64,000 nt of DNA from AC-32 sp963788215 (GCA_963788215.1 CAWBFX010000010.1:372001-436000); one strand, 5' to 3'. Counted from the first letter of the stretch, positions 15,317-27,715 are shown. The notes: generated by a model not told the origin, from the sequence alone. Numbers and translations: made by a program.

Positions 15317-16743
15317 GCGGTCTCTGCGCGCGCCTCGGGTGCAGGGGCTTCCGTGCCGCGGAGCATGACGAACGCGAGGATGGCTCCGAGGACGGCGAGC
15401 GCAATCAACGCCCAGAACGCATCCTGGAAGCCCGTTGTGACCGCTTCCAGGGGCGGGTGATGGCTCTTCAGGAGATCGTTCCTGGTCGTGATGAAGATCG
15501 TCGAGGCCAGAGCGACGCCGATCGCCCCGCCGATCTGCTGGTTCGTGTTGATCAGGCCTGACGCAAGCCCGGCATCGTGCGCCTCGACCTGCGCCAGGGC
15601 GGCGATCGTCACGGGGACGAACGAGAACGCGAGCCCCAGCGCGAAGATCAGATACGGCGGCAGCAGGTTCGGCCAGAAATGCCCGTGCACCGAGAGCTGC
15701 GTGTACCAGAGCATCGAGCTCGCCAGGACGAGCAGGCCCGCGACGATCACCGGGCGCGGCCCGAAGCGCGTCGTCAGCGCCTGCGCGACGCCGGCCCAGA
15801 TGACGGTCGTCCCGGCCGTCGCGAGGAACGTCACGCCCGTCTTGAGCGCCGACCACCCGAGCACCTGCTGCACGTAGAGGGTCAAGACGAGGAAGTTCGC
15901 GAAGATCACCGCGCCGAGCAGGAACCCGACCACGTTGGCCGCGAGCAGCGAGCGGATGCGGAAGATCCGGAACGGCATCAGCGGCGATCTCGAGCGCAGC
16001 TCGATCAGGACGAAGACGGCAAGAATCGCGATCGACAGGAGCAGCAGCAGGATCGTGCGGGCGGAGCCCCAGCCAACGTCGGGCGCCTTCGAGATGGCGT
16101 AGACCAGCAGCGCGAGGCCGCCGGTGACCGTGATCGCGCCGGCGGCGTCGAAGCGGCGGTGGCCGAGGTCGGCGCGGCTCTCGGGGACGAACGGCAGCGC
16201 GAGTCCGAAGACGAGCGCGCCGACCGGCACGTTCACGTAGAAGATCCACTCCCAACCGAGGTACTTGGTGATGATGCCGCCGAAGAGGACGCCGGCCGCC
16301 GCGCCCGAGCCTCCGAGCGCGCCCCAGATCCCGAGTGCCTTGTTCCGCTCCGCGCCTTCCCGAAAAGTCGTCGTCACGATCGACAGAGCCGCGGGCGAGA
16401 TGATCGCCGCGCCGATTCCCTGCACGGCACGGGCGCCGATCAGCACGCCGATGCTGTTCGCGAGCCCGCACACCAGCGAGGCGATGGTGAAGAGGGTGAG
16501 GCCGACGAGGAAGATCCGCTTGCGCCCGAGCAGGTCGGCCATGCGCCCGCCGAGGAGGAGGAAGCCGCCGAAGGTGATCGCGTAGGCGATCAGCACCCAC
16601 TGGACGGTGGTCTCCGTCACGTTCAGGTCCTTCTCGATCGAGGGCAGCGCGACGTTCACGATCGCGACGTCGAGGACCGTCATAAAGAAGGCGGCGCCCA
16701 CGATCGCGAGCGTCAGCCAGCGGCGGCTTTGGTTCATTCGCAT
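15313..16743 (-). CDS. DHA2-family MFS multidrug exporter
   Basis: 476 residues with about 14 membrane segments, the mark of the DHA2 (EmrB/QacA) subfamily. Signature pieces are F-F-M-T-V-L-D-V-A-I-V-N-V-A-L-P near residue 20, G-R-M-A-D-L-L-G-R-K-R between TM2 and TM3, and the antiporter motif L-G-G-S-G-A-A-A-G-V-L in TM5. It should export drugs or other amphiphiles by proton antiport. An in-frame ATG two codons later is an equally good start. Confidence 0.9.
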   Translation of the reverse strand: MRMNQSRRWLTLAIVGAAFFMTVLDVAIVNVALPSIEKDLNVTETTVQWVLIAYAITFGGFLLLGGRMADLLGRKRIFLVGLTLFTIASLVCGLANSIGVLIGARAVQGIGAAIISPAALSIVTTTFREGAERNKALGIWGALGGSGAAAGVLFGGIITKYLGWEWIFYVNVPVGALVFGLALPFVPESRADLGHRRFDAAGAITVTGGLALLVYAISKAPDVGWGSARTILLLLLSIAILAVFVLIELRSRSPLMPFRIFRIRSLLAANVVGFLLGAVIFANFLVLTLYVQQVLGWSALKTGVTFLATAGTTVIWAGVAQALTTRFGPRPVIVAGLLVLASSMLWYTQLSVHGHFWPNLLPPYLIFALGLAFSFVPVTIAALAQVEAHDAGLASGLINTNQQIGGAIGVALASTIFITTRNDLLKSHHPPLEAVTTGFQDAFWALIALAVLGAILAFVMLRGTEAPAPEARAETA

Positions 16744-16796
16744 CTTTTACCGCATTCAGTTGTCGCGCCGCCGCAGCCGATGTGCACACTTCAGGC

Positions 16797-19128
16797 GTGA
16801 ACGGGAGAGCGCATCGCGTTGGCATTGCCCTGCTCGCGGCCATGGTCGCGGGCACGGTTGCCGCCGCCGGCGGCCAGGCGCGCAGGGTGGAGGTCGCCTC
16901 CTGCCCGCCGCTTCCGCACGATTACGCCTACGACTCGGCGGTGCAGGCGGCGCTCTCGTCCAGGAGCGACGTCTGGGGGAACCAGCTGCTGAACACGCCC
17001 GGCGGGCCGACCTACGCGGCTGCCCGCCGCTTCCTCCACCCGCTCATGCTCGTCGGCCCGCCGGCGGGGAAGGACCCGCATCGGCTCACCGACTCGGGCA
17101 TCTACTACCTCGCCTTCGGCCGGCCGGACGACAACGCCGGCGCGCGCGTCGTCGACCTGCACGTGGCCGACGGGAGCCAGATCGTTTCCCGGCGGGTGCG
17201 CGGGCCGAGCCTCTCGGTGGACGTCGGGCCTGCGTGCAACCGAGCGCTATGGCTCCTGTCTTGCGCGCCTCGCCCCGGCGAAGCTGGGCGGCGGCTACCT
17301 GCCGATCCTGAAGACGAGCTATCGCGACGCGGCCGGCGTTCGCTACAGCCAGGAGTCGTTCGCGACCCGGATCCCGCAGACAGGTTCTCTCGTCAGCTTC
17401 GTCCGCGTGACGATCGACCCGCGTCACTCCGGCCATCCCCGGGCGCGCGTCCGCTTCACGGCTTCGCTGAAAGGCTTGCACCGGGCCGGCAACCAGCTGC
17501 GGCACGGCCGGAAGACGCTACTCCTGTTCAGCCAGGGCGCCCGCGTCCGCGGCAGCTCGGTCACGTACTCGACGGTGGGAGGCCGCAAGCGCACCGTCTA
17601 CGCCGCGTGGGTCTCGAAGCCGTCGCCGACCAAGCCGTTCCGGCTCGACGCCGCGAGCTACAGGCGCGTGCGCCACTCGGTCGCCCTCTACTGGACGCGG
17701 CGGCTCGCACCGGCCGCGCACGTCACCGTCCCCGACCGAGTGGTCATGAACGCCGAGCGGAATCTCCTGATCCAGAACATCGCGCACGCCTGGCGCTACA
17801 GCCTCGGCAACCCGTACGAGCGCTTCTCGTGGGAGCTGATGGACGTGGCCGAGGTGATGGGCGAGTACGGCTTCACCGGGGTCGAGCGGGCGATTGCGAC
17901 GAAGTCCATCCACCGCGGCAGCTTCTTCCCGAACCGGTCCGACGGCCTGCGGCTGAGCGTCACCGCCGACTACTTCCGGCGGACCGGCGACGCGCGCTTC
18001 GTTCGGCAGGTCAATCCCTTGCTGCAGGGCGCGCTCGGCCGCTTCGAGCTCCAGCTCGCGAACAGCAAGACCGGGCTTCTCGATCCCGAGCGCTACGGGA
18101 TGGACATCTCGGCCGAGGTCTACGGCCTCCACGACCAGGCGCTCGTGCTCCAGGGTCTGCGCGCGATGGCCGGAGTCTGGACGCGGATCGGCCGGGCCGA
18201 CCTCGCCGCTCGCGCTACTCACGATGCGGCCCAGCTCGAAACGGGGCTCCGCTCGGCAGTCCAGTCCGCCGAGCGCGGGCTGCCGGACGGGTCGCTCTTC
18301 GTGCCGGTCCCGCTCCTCGACGCGTCGCAGCAGGCCTACGGCAGCGTCACCGACTCGCTTGCGGGGAGCTACTGGAACCTCGTCATGCCCTACGCGCTCG
18401 CGTCCGGGGTCTTCCAGCCTGGTAGCCGTGAGGCGACGGGGCTCTTCCGCTACCTGCAGAACCACGGGTCGCGTCTGCTCGGCCTCGTCCGCTTCCGCGC
18501 CTTCAACGAGAGCGGTAAGCCCGGCTACCGCGCGCCGGGAGTGGACGACGTCTACGGGCTGAGCGCCGCACGCTTTCTCGCCGACAACGGACAGGCGGAC
18601 CAGCTGATCCTCAGCCTCTACGGGAAGCTCGGCGCGGACATGACGCAGGGCACCTTCGTCTCCGGCGAGGGCTCGACTGTGGGGCCTGTGGAGGGCGAGT
18701 ACTACCGGTCGATGTTCCGGCCGCCGAACAGCGTCAACAACGCGTTCTTCCTCGAGACGCTGCGGCTCATGCTCGTGCACGAGACACGCGACGCGACGGG
18801 GACGCCGAACGGGCTGGAGCTCGGGTACTCGACGCCGCGCCGGTGGCTTCTGGGCGGGAAGCTCGTCTCGGTGCGGGGCGTGCGGACGAGCTTTGGGCCT
18901 TTGTCGTACACGTTGCGCGCGCGCCGCGGCTCGGTCACCGCGCGCCTGACGGTCCCGAGGAGACTCGGCTCGGCGACCCTGAAGCTGCGCCTGCGGCTAC
19001 CGGTCGGCGAGCGGATGACCGGCGTCACCGTCGGCGGCCGCGCGTTCGCCCGCTTCGACGCCGCCTCGCAGACGATCGACCTGAGCGGCCTACACGGCCG
19101 CGTGAACCTCGTCGCGTCGATCGGCTAG
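16797..19128 (+). CDS. Large secreted helical-barrel protein, frameshifted
   Basis: About 776 residues from GTG when one extra base in GGG at 17226-17228 is removed. The upstream frame ends S-L-S-V-D-V-G; the downstream frame resumes with G-L-R-A-T-E-R-Y-G-S and reads to the stop at 19128. A signal peptide (VGIALLAAMVAGTVAAAGGQA) begins the protein. The middle part (about 320-660; W-R-Y-S-L-G-N-P-Y-E-R-F-S-W-E and S-Y-W-N-L-V-M-P-Y) resembles six-hairpin glycosidase folds. A beta-rich C-terminal domain follows. Activity is unknown. Confidence 0.75.
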
Positions 19129-20663
19129 TGGCGGAAGTGGCGGCGATGAGTGAAGACCATCGTCGCGCCCGCGCGCTCGACGGCTTCGATCACTTCGTCG
19201 TCCCGCTTCGAACCGCCCGGCTGGATGATCGCCGTGGCGCCGGCCCCCAGCGCTAGCTGAGGGCCGTCGGCGAACGGGAAGAACGCGTCCGAGGCGAGTG
19301 CCGCGCCGGCCGTCGAATGGCCGTGCTCGCGGGCCTTCTCGAGCGCGATCCGCACGGAGTCGACGCGGCTCATCTGGCCCGCGCCGATCCCGATTGTCCG
19401 CAGGTCGTGGGCCAGCACGATCGCGTTCGACGTGACGTGCTTGCAGACGCGCCAGGCGAACAGCAGGTCGCCCCAGGTGATTTCGTCCGGCGAGCCGCAG
19501 ACGACCTCCATGCCCTCGCGGTCGTCGACGTCCCAGTCGCGCTCCTGGACGAGTAGCCCGCCGAGCACCCGCCGGTAGTCGCGCTCACCCGGGTTCGAGA
19601 GGCGCCGCTCGCGGTCCTCGAGGATCCGCGTCGCGGGCTTCTCGCGGAGGCGCTTCAGGGCCGAGTCGTCGTATCCGGGAGCGAACAGGACCTCGACGAA
19701 CTGCTCTGCCAGCCGCTCGCCGAGCGCTTCACTCACCGGCCGGTTGAGCACGACGACACCGCCGTAGGCCGAGATCGGGTCCGCGCCGAGCGCGCGCTCG
19801 TACGCCTGCTCGATCGAGCCCGCGACCGCGACGCCGCACGGGTTCGCGTGCTTGACGATCACGCAGGCAGGCAGCTCGAACTCGCGCGCGAGCAGCCGCG
19901 CCGCTGAGAGGTCGTTGAGGTTGTTGAACGAGAGGTCTCGCCCGTGGAGCTTCTCGACGCGCGAGAGCAGGTGGCGCCGCGCGCCGATCTCCGAGTAGTA
20001 GGCCGCGCGCTGGTGCGGGTTCTCGCCGTACGCGAGCTCGATCTTCTTCTCGAAGACCGGCTGCACGGACTCCGGGAAGCTCTCGGCCTCGGTGAACCAG
20101 CCCGAGATCGCGGCCTCGTAGGCGGCGGTCACGCCGAACGCCTCCGCCGCGAGCCGGCGCCGGCTGTCGAGCGAGAGCTCGCCCTTCGCGCGCAGCTCCG
20201 CGAGCACCTCCGGGTAGCGCTCCGGCCGGCAGACCGGCGCGACGTGCGCGAAGTTCTTCGCCGCGGCGCGCAGCATCGCCGGGCCGCCGATGTCGATCAT
20301 CTCGACGGCGTCGCTCTCGCTCACGCCGCGCCTCGACACCACGCCCTGGAACGGGTAGAGGTTGACGCAGACGAGGTCGAACGGCTCGATCTCGTGCTCG
20401 TCGAGCGACGCCTGGTCGTCGGGCCGGTCGCGGCGGGCCAGGATCGCCGCGTGGATGCGCGGATGGAGCGTCTTCACGCGGCCGCCGAGCATCTCCGGGA
20501 CATCGGTCACGTCCTCGACGGGCGTCACCGCGATTCCGAGCTTCTGCAGAAACGTCGCCGTCCCGCCGCTCGCGACGATCTCGACCTCGAGCTTCTCCAG
20601 CCCGCGCCCGAGCTCCTCGAGGCCGGATTTGTCGTAGACCGAGACGAGAGCGCGCTTGATCAC
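19125..20663 (-). CDS. purH: Bifunctional AICAR formyltransferase/IMP cyclohydrolase
   Basis: 512 residues from GTG. The N-terminal IMP cyclohydrolase (about 1-190) begins A-L-V-S-V-Y-D-K-S-G-L with V-K-T-L-H-P. The C-terminal transformylase carries the catalytic V-K-H-A-N-P-C-G-V-A and the closing A-I-I-Q-P-G-G-S-K-R-D-D. It catalyses the last two steps to IMP. It is last in a purM-purN-purH run, with four-base overlap to purN, and overlaps the convergent secreted-protein gene by four bases. Confidence 0.97.
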   Translation of the reverse strand: MIKRALVSVYDKSGLEELGRGLEKLEVEIVASGGTATFLQKLGIAVTPVEDVTDVPEMLGGRVKTLHPRIHAAILARRDRPDDQASLDEHEIEPFDLVCVNLYPFQGVVSRRGVSESDAVEMIDIGGPAMLRAAAKNFAHVAPVCRPERYPEVLAELRAKGELSLDSRRRLAAEAFGVTAAYEAAISGWFTEAESFPESVQPVFEKKIELAYGENPHQRAAYYSEIGARRHLLSRVEKLHGRDLSFNNLNDLSAARLLAREFELPACVIVKHANPCGVAVAGSIEQAYERALGADPISAYGGVVVLNRPVSEALGERLAEQFVEVLFAPGYDDSALKRLREKPATRILEDRERRLSNPGERDYRRVLGGLLVQERDWDVDDREGMEVVCGSPDEITWGDLLFAWRVCKHVTSNAIVLAHDLRTIGIGAGQMSRVDSVRIALEKAREHGHSTAGAALASDAFFPFADGPQLALGAGATAIIQPGGSKRDDEVIEAVERAGATMVFTHRRHFRH

Positions 20664-21202
20664 CGGGCGATCAGCTCGCCTACGACCCGCGGGAGCAACC
20701 GGTGCTCGGCCGCCTGCACCCGGTCGCGCAGGCTGTGCTCGTCGTCGCCCGGGAGCACGGGCACGCGCTCGGCCGCGATCACCGGGCCGGTGTCGATGCC
20801 GCCGTCGACGTAGTGCACCGTGGCCGCAGTCTCGGGAACGCCGGCCGCGAGCACGTCGTGGATCGGGTGCGGCCCGGGGAACTCGGGGAGCGGGGCGGAG
20901 TGGGTGTTGATGACCCGGCCGGGAAAGCGCTCGAGGAAGCAGCGGCGCAGGAGGTGCATGTACCCGGCGCAGACGACCAGGTCGACGCTGCGCGCGGTCA
21001 GCCAGTCGGCCATGGCCGCATCGCGCGCCTCGCGGTCGGGGTAGTCGTCGACCTCGAACGCCCGGGTCGCGATGCCGGCCTCTTCTGCTCGCTCGAGCGC
21101 GCGAACGCCCGCCTTGTTGCTCGCGACCGCGACGATCGGCAGCCGCGCGTCGATCAGCGCCTGCAGGTTGGTGCCCTCGCCGCTCACCAGGACGCCGATC
21201 AC
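20660..21202 (-). CDS. purN: Phosphoribosylglycinamide formyltransferase
   Basis: 180 residues from GTG. The family outline is G-V-L-V-S-G-E-G-T-N-L-Q-A-L, then V-V-C-A-G-Y-M-H-L-L, and the catalytic segment V-I-N-T-H-S-A-P-L-P-E-F-P-G, where most bacteria have N-I-H-P-S-L-L-P. D-G-G-I-D-T-G-P-V-I holds the catalytic Asp. Both ends overlap its neighbours (purM and purH) by four bases as GTGA junctions, so the operon is translationally coupled. Confidence 0.95.
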   Translation of the reverse strand: MIGVLVSGEGTNLQALIDARLPIVAVASNKAGVRALERAEEAGIATRAFEVDDYPDREARDAAMADWLTARSVDLVVCAGYMHLLRRCFLERFPGRVINTHSAPLPEFPGPHPIHDVLAAGVPETAATVHYVDGGIDTGPVIAAERVPVLPGDDEHSLRDRVQAAEHRLLPRVVGELIAR

Positions 21203-22101
21203 GTCAGCCTCCCGATGACGAGCGCGCCGGCCGGCGCCTCGGGCACCACCGCGCACATCCCGATCCCGCAGTTGAACACCCGCCGCGTCTCCTCCTCCTC
21301 GACGCCGTGCTCCGCGAGCCAGTCGAACACCGGCGGCCGCTCCCACGAGCCCCAGTCGAGCTCGACGCCGACGCCGTCCGGGAGCACGCGCGTCAGGTTC
21401 CCGAGGATCCCGCCGCCGGTCACGTGCGCGAGGGCCTTGACGTCGGCTTTCGCGCGCAGCTCGCGCACCTCGTCCAGGTAGAGCCGGTGCGGCGCGAGCA
21501 GCAGGTCGGCGTCGAAGTCGTCGTCGCCGACGATCCGGCGAACGAGAGAGAATCCGTTCGTGTGCAGCCCCGATGACGGGAGCCCGAGGACGAGGTCGCC
21601 CGCCTCGCAGCGGGAGCCGTCGACCAATCGCCCGGCCTCCACGATCCCGACGCAAGTGCCCGCGAAGTCGAGCTCCTCCTCGCGGTAGACCCCGGGCAGC
21701 TCGGCCGTCTCGCCGCCAATCAGCGCGCAGCCGGCCTCGCGGCAGACCTCCGCGGCACCCTCGACGAGCTCCGCGACCTGCTCGAGCTCGAGGCGGTGAG
21801 CCGCGACGTAGTCGAGCAGGAACAAGGGCTCCGCCCCCGTTGTGATCACGTCGTCGATGCAGTGAGCAGCGAGGTCGCGGCCCGCGTCGCGCAGCTTCCC
21901 CGCCCGCCGCGAAAGGACGAGCTTCGAGCCGACCCCATCGGTCGTCGCCGCGAGCAGGCGCCCGTCGCCGAGCGGGTAGAGCCCGGCAAACGCGCCGAAC
22001 CCGCTCGCCCCGGTCGACTCGACCGCCGCCCGCAGCCGCTCGACGACCTCGTCGGCAGCCGCGAGCGAGACCCCTGCGTCCTCGTAGGTCCTGCCCCTCA
22101 C
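21199..22101 (-). CDS. purM: Phosphoribosylformylglycinamidine cyclo-ligase (AIR synthetase)
   Basis: 300 residues from GTG. This is somewhat shorter than the usual 340. T-Y-E-D-A-G-V-S-L, T-T-D-G-V-G-S-K, the glycine-rich A-L-I-G-G-E-T-A-E-L-P-G and H-V-T-G-G-G-I-L-G-N-L-T-R are all present. It makes AIR from FGAM. First gene of the purM-purN-purH run. The upstream 16 bases to the next minus-strand gene leave little room for a promoter, so it may be co-transcribed with the VOC gene at 22118. Confidence 0.95.
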   Translation of the reverse strand: MRGRTYEDAGVSLAAADEVVERLRAAVESTGASGFGAFAGLYPLGDGRLLAATTDGVGSKLVLSRRAGKLRDAGRDLAAHCIDDVITTGAEPLFLLDYVAAHRLELEQVAELVEGAAEVCREAGCALIGGETAELPGVYREEELDFAGTCVGIVEAGRLVDGSRCEAGDLVLGLPSSGLHTNGFSLVRRIVGDDDFDADLLLAPHRLYLDEVRELRAKADVKALAHVTGGGILGNLTRVLPDGVGVELDWGSWERPPVFDWLAEHGVEEEETRRVFNCGIGMCAVVPEAPAGALVIGRLT

Positions 22102-22117
22102 AGGCGCGAGTCTAAGC

Positions 22118-22735
22118 CTAGGACCCGTCGAACAATTCGCCGTACAGCTCCGGCCTGCCGCGCGGGCCGCCGGGGAGGAACCGAACCGTCGCGTCGCCGA
22201 TCTCGACCTCGCCGTCGTAGCCGGGCAGGTCGAGCAGCTGCATCAGCGCTCCCGCCTTCGCCCCGGGATCGTCGGCCTTCAGCTGAAGCTCCGAGAGCCG
22301 CAGCTCGCCCGAGTTCGCGAGGACGTCGTCGATCCAGTCGCGCTGAGGATGTATCTCCACGCGGTAGCCGGCGTCTGTCGCCACGAACGTGCGGCGGCCC
22401 GGATACTCCTGCACGCGGTAGTGGAGCTCCGTCGCGCGCTCCAGAACCTCCTGAAACTCGTCGTCGTCGAGCGCGACCCCGACATGGTCGACCCGCGGCA
22501 AGGGCCACTGGCCCGGCTGAACCACCACGTTCACCGAGCCGCGCTCGAGCTCGCTCAGGCGGTGCCGAAAGCCGAGCCGCTCGAGCTCGTCCCAGCTGAC
22601 CCCCGACTCGTAGTGCACCTGCTCTTCGCCGATCCGCCCGTAGCGCGCAACCAGGCGGAACGCGAGCCGCCCGAGGTAGCGCGCCTCGACCTCACGCACG
22701 TGGCTCGTGACCAGGTGGTAGTGGAAGAGCACCAC
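22118..22735 (-). CDS. VOC-superfamily protein
   Basis: 205 residues from GTG. The L-F-H-Y-H-L-V-T-S-H-V start and P-R-V-D-H-V-G-V-A-L-D-D-D-E-F in the middle suggest paired beta-alpha-beta-beta-beta modules. D-A-G-Y-R-V-E-I-H-P closes the first metal-site strand. The second half (L-R-L-S-E-L-Q-L-K-A-D-D) is a degenerate module. No substrate can be proposed. It runs into purM with 16 bases between. Confidence 0.72.
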   Translation of the reverse strand: MVLFHYHLVTSHVREVEARYLGRLAFRLVARYGRIGEEQVHYESGVSWDELERLGFRHRLSELERGSVNVVVQPGQWPLPRVDHVGVALDDDEFQEVLERATELHYRVQEYPGRRTFVATDAGYRVEIHPQRDWIDDVLANSGELRLSELQLKADDPGAKAGALMQLLDLPGYDGEVEIGDATVRFLPGGPRGRPELYGELFDGS

Positions 22736-22782
22736 GGGGAGGAAGGATGCCGCCCGCGAGGAACCCTTGCGGCGGTTGAAAC

Positions 22783-23202
22783 GTGCGCTCCGCAGGCGTC
22801 CATCACGTCGATCTCGTCGTCTCGTCGATCGAGCGCAGCCTGCCCTTCTACCGCGACCTGCTCGGGCCGCTCGGCTGGCACGGCGTCAGCGAGGTGCAGG
22901 GCGAGCGCGGCGAGACGATCTGGTACCTCTGGGGCCCCGGCAGCTCGATCGGCTTGCGCGAGGCCCAGACGGAGAGTGAGGGTCCCTATGACCGCTACCG
23001 CGTCGGCCTGCACCATCTCGCGCTCGAGGCCGTGTCGCGCTCGACCGTGAACGAGCGAGCCGAGTGGCTGCGCACCCAGGGGGCCGAGATCGAGAGCGGT
23101 CCGGAGGAGTACTGGTACCAACCCGGCTACTACGCCGTGTTCTTCTACGATCCCGACGGCGTCAAGCTGGAGATCGTGCACGTCCCCGGCCTTGCGGCCT
23201 GA
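22783..23202 (+). CDS. VOC-family protein (glyoxalase-like)
   Basis: 139 residues from GTG. V-H-H-V-D-L-V-V-S-S-I-E-R-S and F-Y-R-D-L-L-G-P-L-G-W form the first module. G-L-H-H-L-A-L-E-A and F-Y-D-P-D-G-V-K-L-E-I-V-H form the second, with the metal-ligand His and Glu in place. Its reaction is not known. The small membrane-protein gene 18 bases downstream is likely in the same transcript. Confidence 0.82.
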   Translation: MRSAGVHHVDLVVSSIERSLPFYRDLLGPLGWHGVSEVQGERGETIWYLWGPGSSIGLREAQTESEGPYDRYRVGLHHLALEAVSRSTVNERAEWLRTQGAEIESGPEEYWYQPGYYAVFFYDPDGVKLEIVHVPGLAA

Positions 23203-23220
23203 CGAAAGGAGAAGCAGGCA

Positions 23221-23487
23221 ATGTCGACGACCCCCCCGGAGCAGCCCGCCGGCGGCGGCACGACGCGCTCGATGGGGATGCCAAGCATCCCGTCCGGCGC
23301 CCGGATGCCGGTCCCGGGCAACGCCGAGTTCGCGCTCTGGTTCGTGGTCGAGATCGTCTTCATCCTGATCTGGATCATCGCGGACAGCGTCAACACGGCG
23401 ATGTGGGTCGAGGTGACCACGGTCCTGACCGCGTTCTATCTTCTCAGCCGCGGCATCGCCAAGGCGAGCCGCGTCCTCGAGCAATAG
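23221..23487 (+). CDS. Small membrane protein
   Basis: 88 residues with AAAGGAG ahead of the ATG. A disordered Pro/Gly/Met-rich first 32 residues (P-P-E-Q-P-A-G-G-G) are followed by two hydrophobic helices, FALWFVVEIVFILIWIIA and a second around V-T-T-V-L-T-A-F-Y-L-L-S. The C-terminus is short and basic. No family is recognised. It is convergent with purF, three bases away. Confidence 0.7.
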   Translation: MSTTPPEQPAGGGTTRSMGMPSIPSGARMPVPGNAEFALWFVVEIVFILIWIIADSVNTAMWVEVTTVLTAFYLLSRGIAKASRVLEQ

Positions 23488-23490
23488 CGC

Positions 23491-24863
23491 CTAGACGCGC
23501 TCGAACCTGAGCTTCGCGCCCTCACGCGGGACTGCCGTCGGGTAGTCCCGCGTGAGGCAGGCGCGGCACATTTCCGACTCGGGGCGGCGCGTCGATTCCT
23601 GCAGCCCTTCCAGCGAGAGGTAGGCCAGGGAGGTCGCGCCGATGTGCTCGCGGATCTCCTCCACCGAGCGCGAGGACGCGATCAGCTCGTCCTCGTCGGC
23701 GAAGTCGATCCCGTAGTAGCACTGGCTGATCACCGGCGGCGACGAGACCCTGATGTGCACCTCGGCGGCGCCGGCGTCGAAGAGCATCCGGACGATCTTC
23801 CGGGTCGTGTTGCCGCGGACGATCGAGTCGTCGACGACGACCAGCCGCTTGCCCGCCACCTCGGCGAGCGGGTTGAACTTGAGGCGGACGCCCTGCTCGC
23901 GGAGGCCCTGGTCGGGCTGGATGAACGTGCGGCCCACGTAGCGGTTCTTGATCAGGCCCTCCGAGAATGGGATGCCGCTCTCGCGCGAGAAGCCGATTGC
24001 GGCAGGCGTCCCCGAGTCGGGAATCGGGAGGACGAGGTCGGCCTCGGCGGGCGCTTCGCGGGCCAGCCGCTCGCCCATCCGCACGCGCGCGCCGTGCACC
24101 TCGACGCCCTCGAGCCGCGTGTCGGGCCGCGCGAGGTAGAAGAACTCGAAGATGCAGAGCGCGCGCTGGCCGGTCGAGTCGACCGCCTGCCTCGCGTGGA
24201 CGCCCTCGCCGTCGATCACGACCAGCTCGCCGGGCGTGACCTCGCGCTCGAGCTCGGCGCCGACCAGGTCGAGCGCGCAGCTCTCTGAGGCGAGCAGCCA
24301 GTGCCCGTCTTCGCGGCCGAGGCAGAGCGGACGGAAGCCGTGCCGGTCGCGGAAGCCGACCAGCTTGCCCTCGGAGAGCACGACGCAAGAGAACGCGCCC
24401 TCGAGCCGCTCCATCGCGCCCGCGACAGCGTCCTCGAGCGGGGCGGGGTCGTTCGCGATCAGCGCGGCGATCAGCTCCGTGTCGGAGGTCGTGCTCAGCG
24501 TGATCCCGTCCGCGGCCAGCTCCTCGCGGAGCTCGGTGGCGTTGACGAGGTTGCCGTTGTGACCAAGCGCGACGGTTCGCCCGCGGCCGCGCGTGATCAG
24601 CGGCTGCGCGTTCGCCCAGTGCGTCGAGCCGGTGGTCGAGTAGCGCGTGTGGCCGATCGCGACGCCGCCGCGCAGGCCGTGCAGCTTCTGCTCGTCGAAG
24701 ACCTGCGTGACGAGGCCCATGTCGCGCAGCACCGTCAGCCGGCCCTCGTCGGAGACGGCGATCCCGGCCGACTCCTGGCCGCGGTGCTGGAGGGCGAAGA
24801 GGCCGAAGTAGGTGACGCGAGCGACATCGCGGTCAGGGGCGTAGATGCCGAAGACGCCGCACA

Positions 24864-24864
<1 letters not shown>
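23491..24864 (-). CDS. purF: Amidophosphoribosyltransferase
   Basis: 457 residues. Cys2 of M-C-G-V-F-G-I-Y is the glutaminase nucleophile; no propeptide precedes it, unlike the B. subtilis type. L-Q-H-R-G-Q-E-S-A-G-I, G-H-N-G-N-L-V-N and the PRPP loop R-L-V-V-V-D-D-S-I-V-R-G-N-T-T are intact. It performs the first committed purine step. Its ATG overlaps the purL stop by one base, so purL and purF are co-expressed. Confidence 0.97.
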
Positions 24865-26747
<1,883 letters not shown>

Positions 26748-26782
26748 GTGCTTGAGTCTAGCCGGGCTTCCGGCGGGTCGAC

Positions 26783-27715
26783 ATGAGCCGTCGTTACCTG
26801 GTGATGCTGATCGCGCTCGCCTTGCTCTGGGGCGCGTCGTTCCTCTTCATCAAGGTCGCCGTGCGGGAGCTCACGCCGGCGACGCTGATCGTCGGCCGGC
26901 TCGGACTCGCGGCGGTCACGCTCGCGCTGCTGTTGCCGTTCTCGGTGGGCGCGCGTGACACGGTTCTCCAGCTCCGCGCCAACGCCGGCTGGCTGATCGC
27001 GGTCGCGCTGATCAACACCGCGATCCCCTTCTGGCTCCTGTCGTGGGGTGAGACCCGGATCGACTCGGGTCTCGCGTCGATCATCCAGGCGGCTGTACCG
27101 ATCTTCAATGCGGTGATCGCGTTCGTCGCGTTCCGCGAGGTACGCGTCACCGGAGCTCGCCTGGTTGGCGTCGCGGTTGGTTTCGTTGGCGTCGCGCTGT
27201 TGGTCGGCGCGCAGCCCGAAGGGAAGGTGCTCGGGGCGCTCGCCGTCGTCGGGATGGCCTTCTGTTACGGCCTCGGCGGATTGCTGAGCGGGCGCTATCT
27301 GAAGCCGGCCCAGCCGATCGTGGTCGCGTTCGCCTCCACCGCGATCGCGACACTCGTGTGGCTGCCGGTCGGCGTCGCCCAGGCGCCGGCGCAGATGCCC
27401 GGCTGGAAGACGATCGGCTCGGTGATCGCGCTCGGGATTCCCGGGACAGCGCTCGCGTACCTGCTCTTCTTCGGCCTGATCACCGGCGCCGGCGCCGCCT
27501 ACGCGTCGCTCGTCACGTACCTGATCCCGCCGATCGCGCTGGCCTACGGCGCGGTCTTTCTCGACGAGCGCTTCGGCGCCGCGGCCTTCGGCGGCCTGGC
27601 GCTGATCCTCGCCGGGGTCGCGCTCGGATCTGGCGTGACGGTCGGAACGAGATACTTCCGCCGAGGTGAGCGAGCGGAGCGAACAGCTGCGAGACCTCGC
27701 TCAGCGGATCGCTGA
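26783..27715 (+). CDS. EamA-family (DMT) transporter
   Basis: 310 residues with ten hydrophobic segments in two EamA repeats. A-L-L-W-G-A-S-F-L-F-I-K-V-A is the TM1 signature, and S-L-V-T-Y-L-I-P-P-I-A and E-R-F-G-A-A-A-F come near the end. A close paralogue is at 34146. Such proteins export metabolites or amino acids; the substrate is unknown. The start region is shared with divergent purL (35-base gap). The 3' end overlaps the next gene by 50 bases. Confidence 0.87.
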   Translation: MSRRYLVMLIALALLWGASFLFIKVAVRELTPATLIVGRLGLAAVTLALLLPFSVGARDTVLQLRANAGWLIAVALINTAIPFWLLSWGETRIDSGLASIIQAAVPIFNAVIAFVAFREVRVTGARLVGVAVGFVGVALLVGAQPEGKVLGALAVVGMAFCYGLGGLLSGRYLKPAQPIVVAFASTAIATLVWLPVGVAQAPAQMPGWKTIGSVIALGIPGTALAYLLFFGLITGAGAAYASLVTYLIPPIALAYGAVFLDERFGAAAFGGLALILAGVALGSGVTVGTRYFRRGERAERTAARPRSADR